Of a stretch of 64,000 nucleotides of DNA, positions 10,637 through 17,700 are shown one piece after another (position 1 is the stretch's first letter; the number at the start of each line of letters is the position of its first letter). The notes under the pieces were generated by a model. That model was not told the DNA's origin and searched no databases. It saw nothing but the letters and a program-made list of their open reading frames with translations. The translations under genes were made by a program, and so were the position numbers. Source of the DNA: Pirellulaceae bacterium (lineage in GTDB: Bacteria > Planctomycetota > Planctomycetia > Pirellulales > Pirellulaceae). Location of the stretch: positions 1-64,000 of the forward strand of contig JANQLU010000093.1 of assembly GCA_028280445.1 (NCBI GenBank), in the 5' to 3' direction.

Positions 10637-11023
10637 TTACCAAGGAGACCAGTAAATCCCGTTTCCTCGAAAGCCAATGTCGCCACTGGGTACTCCGATA
10701 TTTGAAAAATGGCTGGAGTGAAATGCGCCTATGTATTTCGGATAACGCGGGTATCTTTCAGCATGCGGGTTAACTCGCGGATCATAACCAAAGGCTCGAT
10801 TTTGTTGACTGGAACCAAACAGAAGTCGACGAAGGCCACTTTGCTGAATTTTTACTTTCGTGCCAGCGAACGCTCCCGAAGCAACGCTTTGACGACTCAA
10901 TCGATGCCTGCGAAACAACTGAGCATTGCAGTCTGATTCTGTTGCGATGAAAAACAAGACAACTCCAACAACCAACCCAAACACACGAAAAGCACGCTTA
11001 CAAAACGACATAGAAAAATTCAT
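10637..11023 (-). CDS. Small secreted protein with Gly/Tyr/His-rich C-terminus
   Basis: Read on the minus strand from the ATG at 11023, preceded by GTGAGAG six bases upstream, this is a 128-residue protein with a signal peptide (FRVFGLVVGVVLFFIA, cleavage after DCNA). The mature part is basic and ends in a motif-like tail: YPKYIGAFHSSHFSNIGVPS then GDIGFRGNGIYWSPW. I recall similar tails in small secreted planctomycete proteins of unknown function, but cannot check it. It is the only minus-strand gene in the first 13 kb. A competing plus-strand reading of the same DNA has no signal peptide or motif. Confidence 0.6.
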   Translation of the reverse strand: MNFSMSFCKRAFRVFGLVVGVVLFFIATESDCNAQLFRRHRLSRQSVASGAFAGTKVKIQQSGLRRLLFGSSQQNRAFGYDPRVNPHAERYPRYPKYIGAFHSSHFSNIGVPSGDIGFRGNGIYWSPW

Positions 11024-11373
11024 AGCCAACTCTCACAAATCCAAAAGGCGATGAAAAAAGCCTGTTGTCATTTGCATCGTCTGTTTTTTTAGGTGAAAGC
11101 AGTTTTGAGTAAATGGCCAAACCAAAGGGCACAATTGTCTCAACCCGATTGACACTTGTTGCCATCTGCAATCACCAATAATCGGAAAAATCGGACTTGT
11201 CCATAGTGAGACAAACACAAAGCGGTTTTGAACCGCGCAGTTAAAATTTGCGACGAATTTCAATTACAGTTTGTACATACTTGGGTGCAAGTATGAGTTG
11301 TTTGACTTGAAGGACAAGCGTTTTTATTGGCGATCTCATGTTGCAAAAGGAAGTCATAACGTTGGCACAGCGT

Positions 11374-11530
11374 TTAAAGTCGCCAACAAAACACCAGGCG
11401 TTCTATCGACGAACCTCGTTCTGAGTCAGATTCTCTCGATGACTATCGTTCAGAAAGTAATCCGTTTGAACTTGTACGAATATTGTTGGTCACGGTCTCA
11501 TGTCGTCATCTGTTTGAGACTAAAATGCAG
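11374..11530. repeat. Degenerate intergenic repeat, copy 2, in a 609-base gene gap
   Basis: The interval 11024-11632 has no gene I can support. Its 3' part aligns with copy 1 (7586-7743). Shared stretches include TTCTCTCGA.GA, CGAATA.T, GGTCTC.TGTC and the identical ATCTGTTTGAGACTAAAATG. A short open frame across it (11271-11537) has no start signal or protein-like features and is not called. The 5' part of the gap (11024-11270) probably holds the promoter of the minus-strand secreted protein gene. Confidence 0.5.
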
Positions 11531-11632
11531 AAGTTAAAAAAACGCAGGAATACATGGTATGCGTTAAACTGTGAAAGAGCTGCAATAAGAGCAGGCAAGT
11601 TTTGTTATCCCTAAGTTAAGGTAGACCAAACG

Positions 11633-12190
11633 ATGTTTTTTCTAACTTATGCTCTGTTTCTAATTCAAGATTTGCCAAATTTAGATAAAAGCAAACTGGA
11701 AATATTGGAGTTGCGATTGCAGTGCTCAAATTCCATTGAAACATTCCAGTTCGTAAACGTTGACTCTAGGACAGTGGGTTTGCAAAACAAGATAATTTGG
11801 AAGAGTCCTCAAGAAGTTTTTCTGGCCAATCGGCGATTTGAAGTCAAGCAAAAACTGAAGATGCAGCAAGTATTCAAAGACCTTAAAAAGCTAAGCAAGA
11901 CTAAATTCAAAAGGCAAAATACGAAGAAAGCTGAATTTAGTTTGCAATTGAGATTGTTCTCGCCGAGTAAAAGTAATAGCGAAATAATATTCATTGAATG
12001 CAGTTTCGATGAAGCAAGAAGAGAATTTGCAAAGAACGAAATTTTGAAAGATTTTTTTTCCAAATATGTTTTCTCAAACGGAGTCGCAAAGAGTTCTAGT
12101 GCGTTTAGGAATGTAATTATTGAAGGAACGACTATGCATGGCGCGATGATCAAATTCTGGCTCAAAAATGCATCTAAAAAGAAAAAATAG
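11633..12190 (+). CDS. Unrecognised basic protein
   Basis: This 185-residue protein starts at an ATG with a hydrophobic MFFLTYALFLIQDL segment that could be a weak signal or simply a buried helix. The rest is strongly basic, with runs such as KKLSKTKFKRQNTKKAEF and a C-terminal KNASKKKK. No family or motif is recognised. It is AT-rich like the other genes of the RHS-downstream array. A basic cytosolic or secreted toxin-like or nucleic-acid-binding protein is possible but unsupported. Confidence 0.5.
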   Translation: MFFLTYALFLIQDLPNLDKSKLEILELRLQCSNSIETFQFVNVDSRTVGLQNKIIWKSPQEVFLANRRFEVKQKLKMQQVFKDLKKLSKTKFKRQNTKKAEFSLQLRLFSPSKSNSEIIFIECSFDEARREFAKNEILKDFFSKYVFSNGVAKSSSAFRNVIIEGTTMHGAMIKFWLKNASKKKK

Positions 12191-12261
12191 ATGTGCGTTT
12201 TTGTGGTTGTGGTAAAAACAGAGAAAGGAGTGAGACTTGAAACTCATTGGATGGGAGCAAA

Positions 12262-12764
12262 ATGGGGAACCATATGCAAAAGATCATTAAATTCAATTTA
12301 AACAAAAGTTTGCTCATCACCGTGCTTTTTAATGTTGGGTTTTTGACAACGCATGTCGAGAGCGTTTGCGGCCAAAGCGACGAAACAAAACAACTGAGTA
12401 AAAAAGAAGAAATACAAATTCGAAAAATAGTCTATGAAGGCAAGTTATTAATAGGCACTGATCATAAAAAGGAAGGCGGGAGATCCAGGATTGCCAGACA
12501 ATTAATTGTGCCCAAAGAACTTTTATTGGCCTATCGCAAAACGCCAAGCAAGTTTTGGAGCTTTTGCAAGTAATTGTTGATGGATGTTCGTCTGAAGATG
12601 TTCATGTCGCACTATCCTATGCCGTTGCACTGAAAATAAACCCCGTAGCAGCAGCGGCTTTTGCAAAAACAGGTGGTCGAGATTACGACAAATTCATAGA
12701 AGGAAGTACGGATAAAACTGTCCGCATGTACTACGCCGAAAAATTGAAAAAGATGATCAAATGA
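12262..12764 (+). pseudogene. Frameshifted secreted-protein gene
   Basis: Two overlapping frames look like one interrupted gene. The first starts at ATG 12262 (GGGAG five bases upstream) and has a signal peptide (KSLLITVLFNVGFLTT). It runs through KKEEIQIRKIVYEGKLLIGT to LLLAYRKT and stops at 12573 after an out-of-context SKFWSFCK. Shifting by one base near 12538-12543 (an AAAA run) joins RKT to AKQVLELLQVIVDGCSSEDV, which continues helically to 12764 (VALSYAVALKI... ending YYAEKLKKMIK). The second half is a coherent alpha-helical domain without its own ribosome binding site. No standard slippery heptamer is present, so a lost base or sequencing error is likelier than programmed frameshifting. 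Confidence 0.6.
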
Positions 12765-12883
12765 AATGTAGTAGCCACAATTTAATCTGACAGACGTCTG
12801 AAAAAACCACACGATTGTGTGAAGTGAAGAGCCGCCTGAAGGATAGGTGTTTTTGCTAACGATCACTCGTTGGCGGTGTATGA

Positions 12884-13264
12884 ATGAGAATTGTTATTGT
12901 TATTTACTTGCTATGCCAAACGACCATTGGGTTGCTGTTTTTGGCAGGCGATTTTCCTCTCCGTAGCCGAGTGGTAATCACATTTTTGATTTCATTGCCT
13001 GCTCTTCTCAGTTTGTTGTTAGTTGTATTCGAACGCGAAAATTCCGCGCAAGCTGCAATTGGATTAAATATATTTACAGTCATCATTATTTTGATGATAA
13101 CGGCTTTTTTCCCCAGTTGGTTTGTTCCTAATTTGTTTGCATATAGGGCACACTGGTTTTTTGCAATCGCTGTTTCGTCGCTACATTTTTTTGCTGCATT
13201 ATTTGTATTTATTCACATCATCGTATCAAACGAGACACCAAAACGAGAAAGCAAGTCGCGCTAA
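12884..13264 (+). CDS. Small polytopic membrane protein
   Basis: A 126-residue protein with four predicted transmembrane helices: residues about 1-20 (MRIVIVIYLLCQTTIGLLFL), 30-50, 60-80 (LNIFTVIIILMITAFF) and 92-117. Its C-terminus is polar and basic (ETPKRESKSR). There is no recognised family. It ends the orphan array behind the RHS gene. Small multi-span proteins of this kind occur as immunity proteins against membrane-acting toxins, but nothing here shows that specifically. Confidence 0.5.
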   Translation: MRIVIVIYLLCQTTIGLLFLAGDFPLRSRVVITFLISLPALLSLLLVVFERENSAQAAIGLNIFTVIIILMITAFFPSWFVPNLFAYRAHWFFAIAVSSLHFFAALFVFIHIIVSNETPKRESKSR

Positions 13265-13276
13265 TGAAGTAATCCA

Positions 13277-13345
13277 AAGGCAGTCCATTTGAGACTAGAA
13301 TGCATGTCTTTTTAGTTTTGCTTCACTTTTGGTTTGTTTCAAAGT
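13277..13345. repeat. Degenerate intergenic repeat, copy 3 (partial)
   Basis: The segment contains TTTGAGACTAGAATGCATGT followed by a T/G-rich stretch ending in GTTTCAAAG. It matches the 3' part of copy 1 (7733-7800) with a few substitutions and small gaps. It lies in the last gap of the RHS-downstream region, next to the convergently oriented PEP-CTERM gene. Confidence 0.45.
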
Positions 13346-13381
13346 AACGGTGGTTAACGCGGCAGCAGGCTCGACTATGGT

Positions 13382-15022
13382 TTAGGTGCGAACGCGTCGC
13401 TTCAAAGCAAAGAGCGCAATAAATCCGATCAGAATTGTCGAGCCAGGTTCTGGAATCGAAGAAGAAAGTACAAACCGCAGGTTATCCGCATAGCCATCAT
13501 TTCCAAAAGTTACGAGTTCCAGTTCGATAAAACGAGTTCCTGGTACCAAGTCGCCAAAATCTTCTCGAAACAGAAATCCTGTTTGGTTTCCTCGCTCAAA
13601 TGCATCTGGACCAATTAAAGAAACCGTATCCAAAACAGTTGTTCCATCAGATGCAAGAAACCTTGCAATAAAGTCGGCTTTATCATCCTGACTGGAAAAG
13701 CCGCCGAGAAACGCTGATATCTCATAGTCAACGTACCCACCGTCGATGTGGTCTGACAAGGAACTTACGTCAATTGTCTGTTGCATGATGGCCGTTCCAC
13801 CACCGGCAATCTGACCGATTTGGGAAGTGCCGGAAAAAAAGTTTTCTCCTCCGTCCGGAGGCGCCTCACCAACACTTGGAAAGCCGCTGGGGGCACCGTA
13901 CTCAATGACGGTAAAACTCCGGTCGCCAAATCGCTGAGAAGTTTCTGCCTGGAAATCAGCATCTGGAAACTCGTTCCAACCCGTTACTTTTTGATCCATT
14001 CCATGTTGGACGAATCCATCGTCGTACTCCGCGTCGCCATTGAAAATCAGGTTTTTCCCAAACCCAATTGTTGGTCGCGGATCTGTTGAACCGTTTAGGC
14101 CAATAACATGCCCAACCAGGTTACTGGGCCCGTTGATCCCTAAATGTGTCAGAGCTGTAGGTACTACATCGACCGTCTTGGCATCCCAGCCAAGGCTTTG
14201 ATTCTTTACCGAGTTTCCACTGATAATCAAAGGGACTTCCCGCGACCATGGAGCATTGCCAGCATGTCCACCATTGATACTCCCGCCGTGATCCGATGTA
14301 AGTACAAACAGCCAATCTTCCGAAGCATAAGTCGACCGATTTTGTACGGCGTTGATCAAATTACCAATGAGTGCGTCAGTCGATTCGATTTCCGATCTAT
14401 AGGCGTTGACATTTGGATGAAATCCGTTTCCGTGACCGACGACATCGACATCCGCAAAGTAAAAAAAGTTTACATCTGCAGAATTGCTACTGTTACTCAA
14501 AAAACCAGCTGCGTCCGCAGTGGCGATTGAATCACCTCCATTTCCGTAATGGTGGAAAAACGCATAGTCGGACCCTCCAGGTGTTCTGGTTGTGTGAAGA
14601 GGGCTCCAAGTAGTCCAACGTGCAGTTTGCAAATTCGGATTACTGAAGTTTGCGATTGCGAGCAAATCGTTGTGATTGTGTTGTTGCGAATTCGAGAAAA
14701 TCTCAAAACTGTTGTTGTTAGGGTTCTGTGAAGTACTATTCGTTGCGACATCATGCTGGTTCCGATGGATTCCAAACAAGATGTCAGTCCAGCCAGGACC
14801 GGAAAATGTTAGGTCTGAGGTAGTCGCGTTTCGAGAATAAGTGCCGTTGGCAATTAACGCATCAATATTGGGAGTTGCGGCGGTCTCCATTGCGTCCGCT
14901 CTTAGTCCGTCGACTCCGATGAGCAGTACTTTCTTTTGCGTTTGCCCATAGGAAACTGCGGAAAACATGAAACTGGCGAAGATTAGGGCAACAAATTTCG
15001 GTAGGGTTTGTGAGAATGGCAT
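13382..15022 (-). CDS. Alkaline phosphatase/phosphodiesterase-family protein with PEP-CTERM anchor
   Basis: This 546-residue secreted protein has a signal peptide (residues 1-26, cut near SYGQ). It then has a type I phosphodiesterase/alkaline-phosphatase superfamily domain: IGVDGLRADAM (first metal Asp38), TFSGPGWTDILFG around the nucleophile region, DVVGHGNGFHP and TSDHGG for the second metal set. A second beta-rich region (about residues 335-515) resembles carbohydrate-binding or extracellular modules. The last 25 residues form a PEP-CTERM signal: IPEPGS, a hydrophobic helix and KRRVRT. It would be processed by an exosortase and held in or passed to the cell envelope. The substrate is unknown. 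The gene is convergent with the RHS orphan array. Confidence 0.85.
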   Translation of the reverse strand: MPFSQTLPKFVALIFASFMFSAVSYGQTQKKVLLIGVDGLRADAMETAATPNIDALIANGTYSRNATTSDLTFSGPGWTDILFGIHRNQHDVATNSTSQNPNNNSFEIFSNSQQHNHNDLLAIANFSNPNLQTARWTTWSPLHTTRTPGGSDYAFFHHYGNGGDSIATADAAGFLSNSSNSADVNFFYFADVDVVGHGNGFHPNVNAYRSEIESTDALIGNLINAVQNRSTYASEDWLFVLTSDHGGSINGGHAGNAPWSREVPLIISGNSVKNQSLGWDAKTVDVVPTALTHLGINGPSNLVGHVIGLNGSTDPRPTIGFGKNLIFNGDAEYDDGFVQHGMDQKVTGWNEFPDADFQAETSQRFGDRSFTVIEYGAPSGFPSVGEAPPDGGENFFSGTSQIGQIAGGGTAIMQQTIDVSSLSDHIDGGYVDYEISAFLGGFSSQDDKADFIARFLASDGTTVLDTVSLIGPDAFERGNQTGFLFREDFGDLVPGTRFIELELVTFGNDGYADNLRFVLSSSIPEPGSTILIGFIALFALKRRVRT

Positions 15023-15259
15023 GGGGTCCCCATTTCAATTCGACTGACGATCGTTGTTTCTTCGAACTGATCGTTTTGCCAGCCGTCCCTGGATAAGGGT
15101 CAAGTGAAGTGATAAGTGAAAGGAAGTGAGAAGTGGGAATAGCTTTTGTAGTTAAGCTATTGATTTTCAGGATAACATATTTGCCGACTTGTGACAAATA
15201 AATAGTGTATGTTAACGGCAGTGGGTTGTTTTGCGGCAAGTTAGGGTTAATAGAGGTCG

Positions 15260-15310
15260 GGAGTCAATTGTGAATCAGCACCCATAGGGCCGCCAACGGC
15301 AATTGACTCC
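15260..15310. repeat. Inverted repeat in the divergent promoter region
   Basis: The 425-base gap 15023-15447 separates two divergently transcribed genes. It holds a perfect 11-base inverted repeat, GGAGTCAATTG at 15260-15270 and CAATTGACTCC at 15300-15310, with a 29-base loop and a C-run just after it. It could be a dispersed element or a transcription-factor site. Nothing else recognisable is present, apart from an AT-rich stretch near 15150-15215 that may contain a promoter. Confidence 0.45.
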
Positions 15311-15447
15311 GCCCCCCTTTTACCTTGAACTCTCAAACGCATTACTTGTCGAGCAAATCGTTTTTGCTTGTGAGTTCTGACTGGGCTAACTACAATATTT
15401 TGCGCCGTCCACTTCTGATCGTTCGACTCGCCATTGAGTAGCAGCTG

Positions 15448-16404
15448 ATGTTAATGCTCGTCGATGATCCATTTCAAGGTAGATTGAATCGTCTCGTTCC
15501 TGATGATTGCCATTCATTTCGGCTCTACGCTGACCAACGATCGCCTTGTTATGCCAACGGTTGGCTCTATCATCTGAGGGCGGCACGCAATGAATATGGT
15601 TCGTTGGGTTTTCGTTGTCATGGTGACGAATTCTTTGTGACTTTCGGTTTGCGAAAGTCCTTTGCAGCTTGCGTTTCTCCCATGGGGCAAAACAGATTTG
15701 CTCAAACACCGCAACTGTGTGAAACAATCTGCAAAACTACGGGATTGCCAGTTCTGTTAAAGAAAGTCGATGCCGAGCTGCACACCTATCTGCTTCGGCA
15801 AAAAGGTTTTGAAATTTGTGATGAAGAGCGATTTTTGGAAGACGAAGCGTATCCGGAACATTATTTGGATTTGAAAGAGCTGTTCGATGAACAGTGCCAA
15901 CTGAGCTGCAAAGCGAAACAACTACAGCGGCGCGTTCGCCAGTTCGACGCCCAATCGATTAAGTTGTTTGCTGCAGAGCATTCCGATTCTGAACCTGGCC
16001 ATTTGGTGAAAGCTTTGAACCGGCTTGTTTCGGAGGATTCCAGTAAGCATCAAGCTTATATTCAGCTTTGCCGATTTGTGCAAACAACGGATAATCAAAA
16101 CGGGCTGTTCTTTCAGAAAGTATTTGTTGACAAACGGAATCAGATTCACGGATTGTACATTGCCGAGAGGCTATCGGACCGAACGGCAGGTTTGTATTGT
16201 GCGGTCACGTCACGAGTTTATTCTTACGCGACCGAGCGAATGGATGTTGCATTTTTTCAATGGCTTCGTGAAGTCGGGATTCAAAAACTCATGCTCGGTG
16301 GATCGGAAACGGCGGGTGTTCATCGCTACGTTCAAAAATTTTTGCCGATCCAATTAGAGACATCTTTGCGCCCACTTGTCTATCACGTGCCAACGCGCGG
16401 CTAG
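15448..16404 (+). CDS. GNAT-fold acyl/aminoacyltransferase-like protein
   Basis: This 318-residue soluble protein looks like a double GNAT-fold protein of the DUF2156/FemAB type. The N-terminal half has the strand pattern FRCHGDEFFVTFGLRKSF. The C-terminal half has an acceptor pattern around GLYIAERLSDRTAGLYCAVT, then DVAFFQWLREVGIQKLMLGG and a final strand. Such enzymes transfer acyl or aminoacyl groups to lipids, peptides or small molecules; the substrate is not visible. Two in-frame ATGs (15448, 15454) lie together and the first is used. The downstream convergent neighbour is another GNAT-family gene. Family assignment is from fold-like patterns only. Confidence 0.5.
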   Translation: MLMLVDDPFQGRLNRLVPDDCHSFRLYADQRSPCYANGWLYHLRAARNEYGSLGFRCHGDEFFVTFGLRKSFAACVSPMGQNRFAQTPQLCETICKTTGLPVLLKKVDAELHTYLLRQKGFEICDEERFLEDEAYPEHYLDLKELFDEQCQLSCKAKQLQRRVRQFDAQSIKLFAAEHSDSEPGHLVKALNRLVSEDSSKHQAYIQLCRFVQTTDNQNGLFFQKVFVDKRNQIHGLYIAERLSDRTAGLYCAVTSRVYSYATERMDVAFFQWLREVGIQKLMLGGSETAGVHRYVQKFLPIQLETSLRPLVYHVPTRG

Positions 16405-16423
16405 ACGCACTCGAACCAACGAG

Positions 16424-17551
16424 TTATGCCAGTAATTTTTCGTAAAAAGCATACTCGGCACGGGCCTTTCCACCTGCCCGCAACATTGTTTTCTGGGAGA
16501 TCAGGTTGGTGCTTTCGATCCAGGATGTCTCAACAAACTCAAGTCCTAACTTGAGACAGGCAGGCAAGATGAACATCATCATGGCGGGGCCGATACCCCA
16601 CCGTTCGTATTGTGGTAAGACATGTGCGCTGAACATTCTACATTGTTTTATTTTGGCCCGATCGCGTTGGAAACGATCGTCGCCATGCTTGAAAAGCTGT
16701 CCATTGTTGTTGCGCAAGATCGGGTTGTAGTCCAAAATTCCCAAGGCGGCTCCAACGGGTGTATTGTCAACATCTGCGATTACAGATAGCTCCGGGACAA
16801 TAATTTTTTGTAACCAAGAGATTTCATGTTCGATCTCTCGGTCAGGCAGCGGTGTAAAACTCCACATCGAACTCAATGTTTTGTTATACAAATCAAAATA
16901 CGTACGCAGGTCTGTTGCGAATTGGTCAGCCGCGAAATGGCGAAACCGAATTTCGAACCGCTCGACGACTTGGCGTGTCGTACGGAGAATTTTTGGATCC
17001 AAATGATCCAGGATATCGATAGGCATGCAATAGGAGTGCATCGTATGACAACGGGTCAAGCCGCAACTCACCAGCAAGTCGGGATAATAGGCATGGTTGT
17101 AGGTTGATGTAAAAAATGGCTCACACGGGCGCATTAGCAGACCCGCTTCGTAGTGAATTGACGGATTGACTGGCCCGCGAATTCTTCGAATGCCCTGTTG
17201 GCCCAGCCAATTCGCTGCCGCGTCAATCAAGCGCCTGGCTACTTCTGAACTGTTAACACTTTCGAAAAAACCAAAAAATGCTGTTTCGTCGGAATTCTGT
17301 TGCAAATGCAATTGATTGACAATGGCCGTGATACGACCAACGACTTGGCCTTGTCGTATGGCCAACCAGCTTTGACAGACCGCATGGTCGTTGAATGGAT
17401 GCTTGTTGAGAAACAACAGATCACGTTGAAAATCAATTTGCGGAGGAACCCAGTATTGGTCATCGCGATAGATTGACCAAGGTAGCTGCAAATATTTCTC
17501 TTGCTGAGTTTCAGATGTTACGAGTTCGATGGTGATGTGCGAGTCGTTCAT
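16424..17551 (-). CDS. YghO-like GNAT-family protein
   Basis: A protein of 375 residues when started at the ATG at 17551; an upstream in-frame GTG at 17581 would add ten residues. Recognisable features of the YghO-like N-acetyltransferase-related family are PWSIYRDDQYWVPPQ near the N-terminus, an RGPVNPSIHYEAGLL stretch near residue 140, and a C-terminal YERWGIGPAMMMFILP followed by VETSWIESTNLISQKTMLRA. Family members are soluble and their substrate is unknown. It is convergent with the GNAT-like gene at 15448-16404, with a 19-base gap. Confidence in the family is good; function remains open. Confidence 0.75.
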   Translation of the reverse strand: MNDSHITIELVTSETQQEKYLQLPWSIYRDDQYWVPPQIDFQRDLLFLNKHPFNDHAVCQSWLAIRQGQVVGRITAIVNQLHLQQNSDETAFFGFFESVNSSEVARRLIDAAANWLGQQGIRRIRGPVNPSIHYEAGLLMRPCEPFFTSTYNHAYYPDLLVSCGLTRCHTMHSYCMPIDILDHLDPKILRTTRQVVERFEIRFRHFAADQFATDLRTYFDLYNKTLSSMWSFTPLPDREIEHEISWLQKIIVPELSVIADVDNTPVGAALGILDYNPILRNNNGQLFKHGDDRFQRDRAKIKQCRMFSAHVLPQYERWGIGPAMMMFILPACLKLGLEFVETSWIESTNLISQKTMLRAGGKARAEYAFYEKLLA

Positions 17552-17700
17552 TGTTTGGCTGGAGTTTAAACGGCGGTTCACGCTGTTTCAATTGCTACAA
17601 CATCTTCCAGCGTCTCATAGTACAAATTTTGCACGAGAAAAATTAGTGCGGCTCGCCAATCGAAAAATGACACATCAGAGAGCAGTAGCTGGGATACAGT

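Noticed and set aside
11271-11537. Plus-strand frame of 88 residues
   Set aside because: It covers the degenerate repeat, has no ribosome binding site and no protein-like pattern.
12535-12545. Programmed -1 frameshift at the A-run
   Set aside because: The zero-frame codons are CGC AAA ACG, which do not form an X XXY YYZ slippery heptamer, and no downstream structure is obvious.
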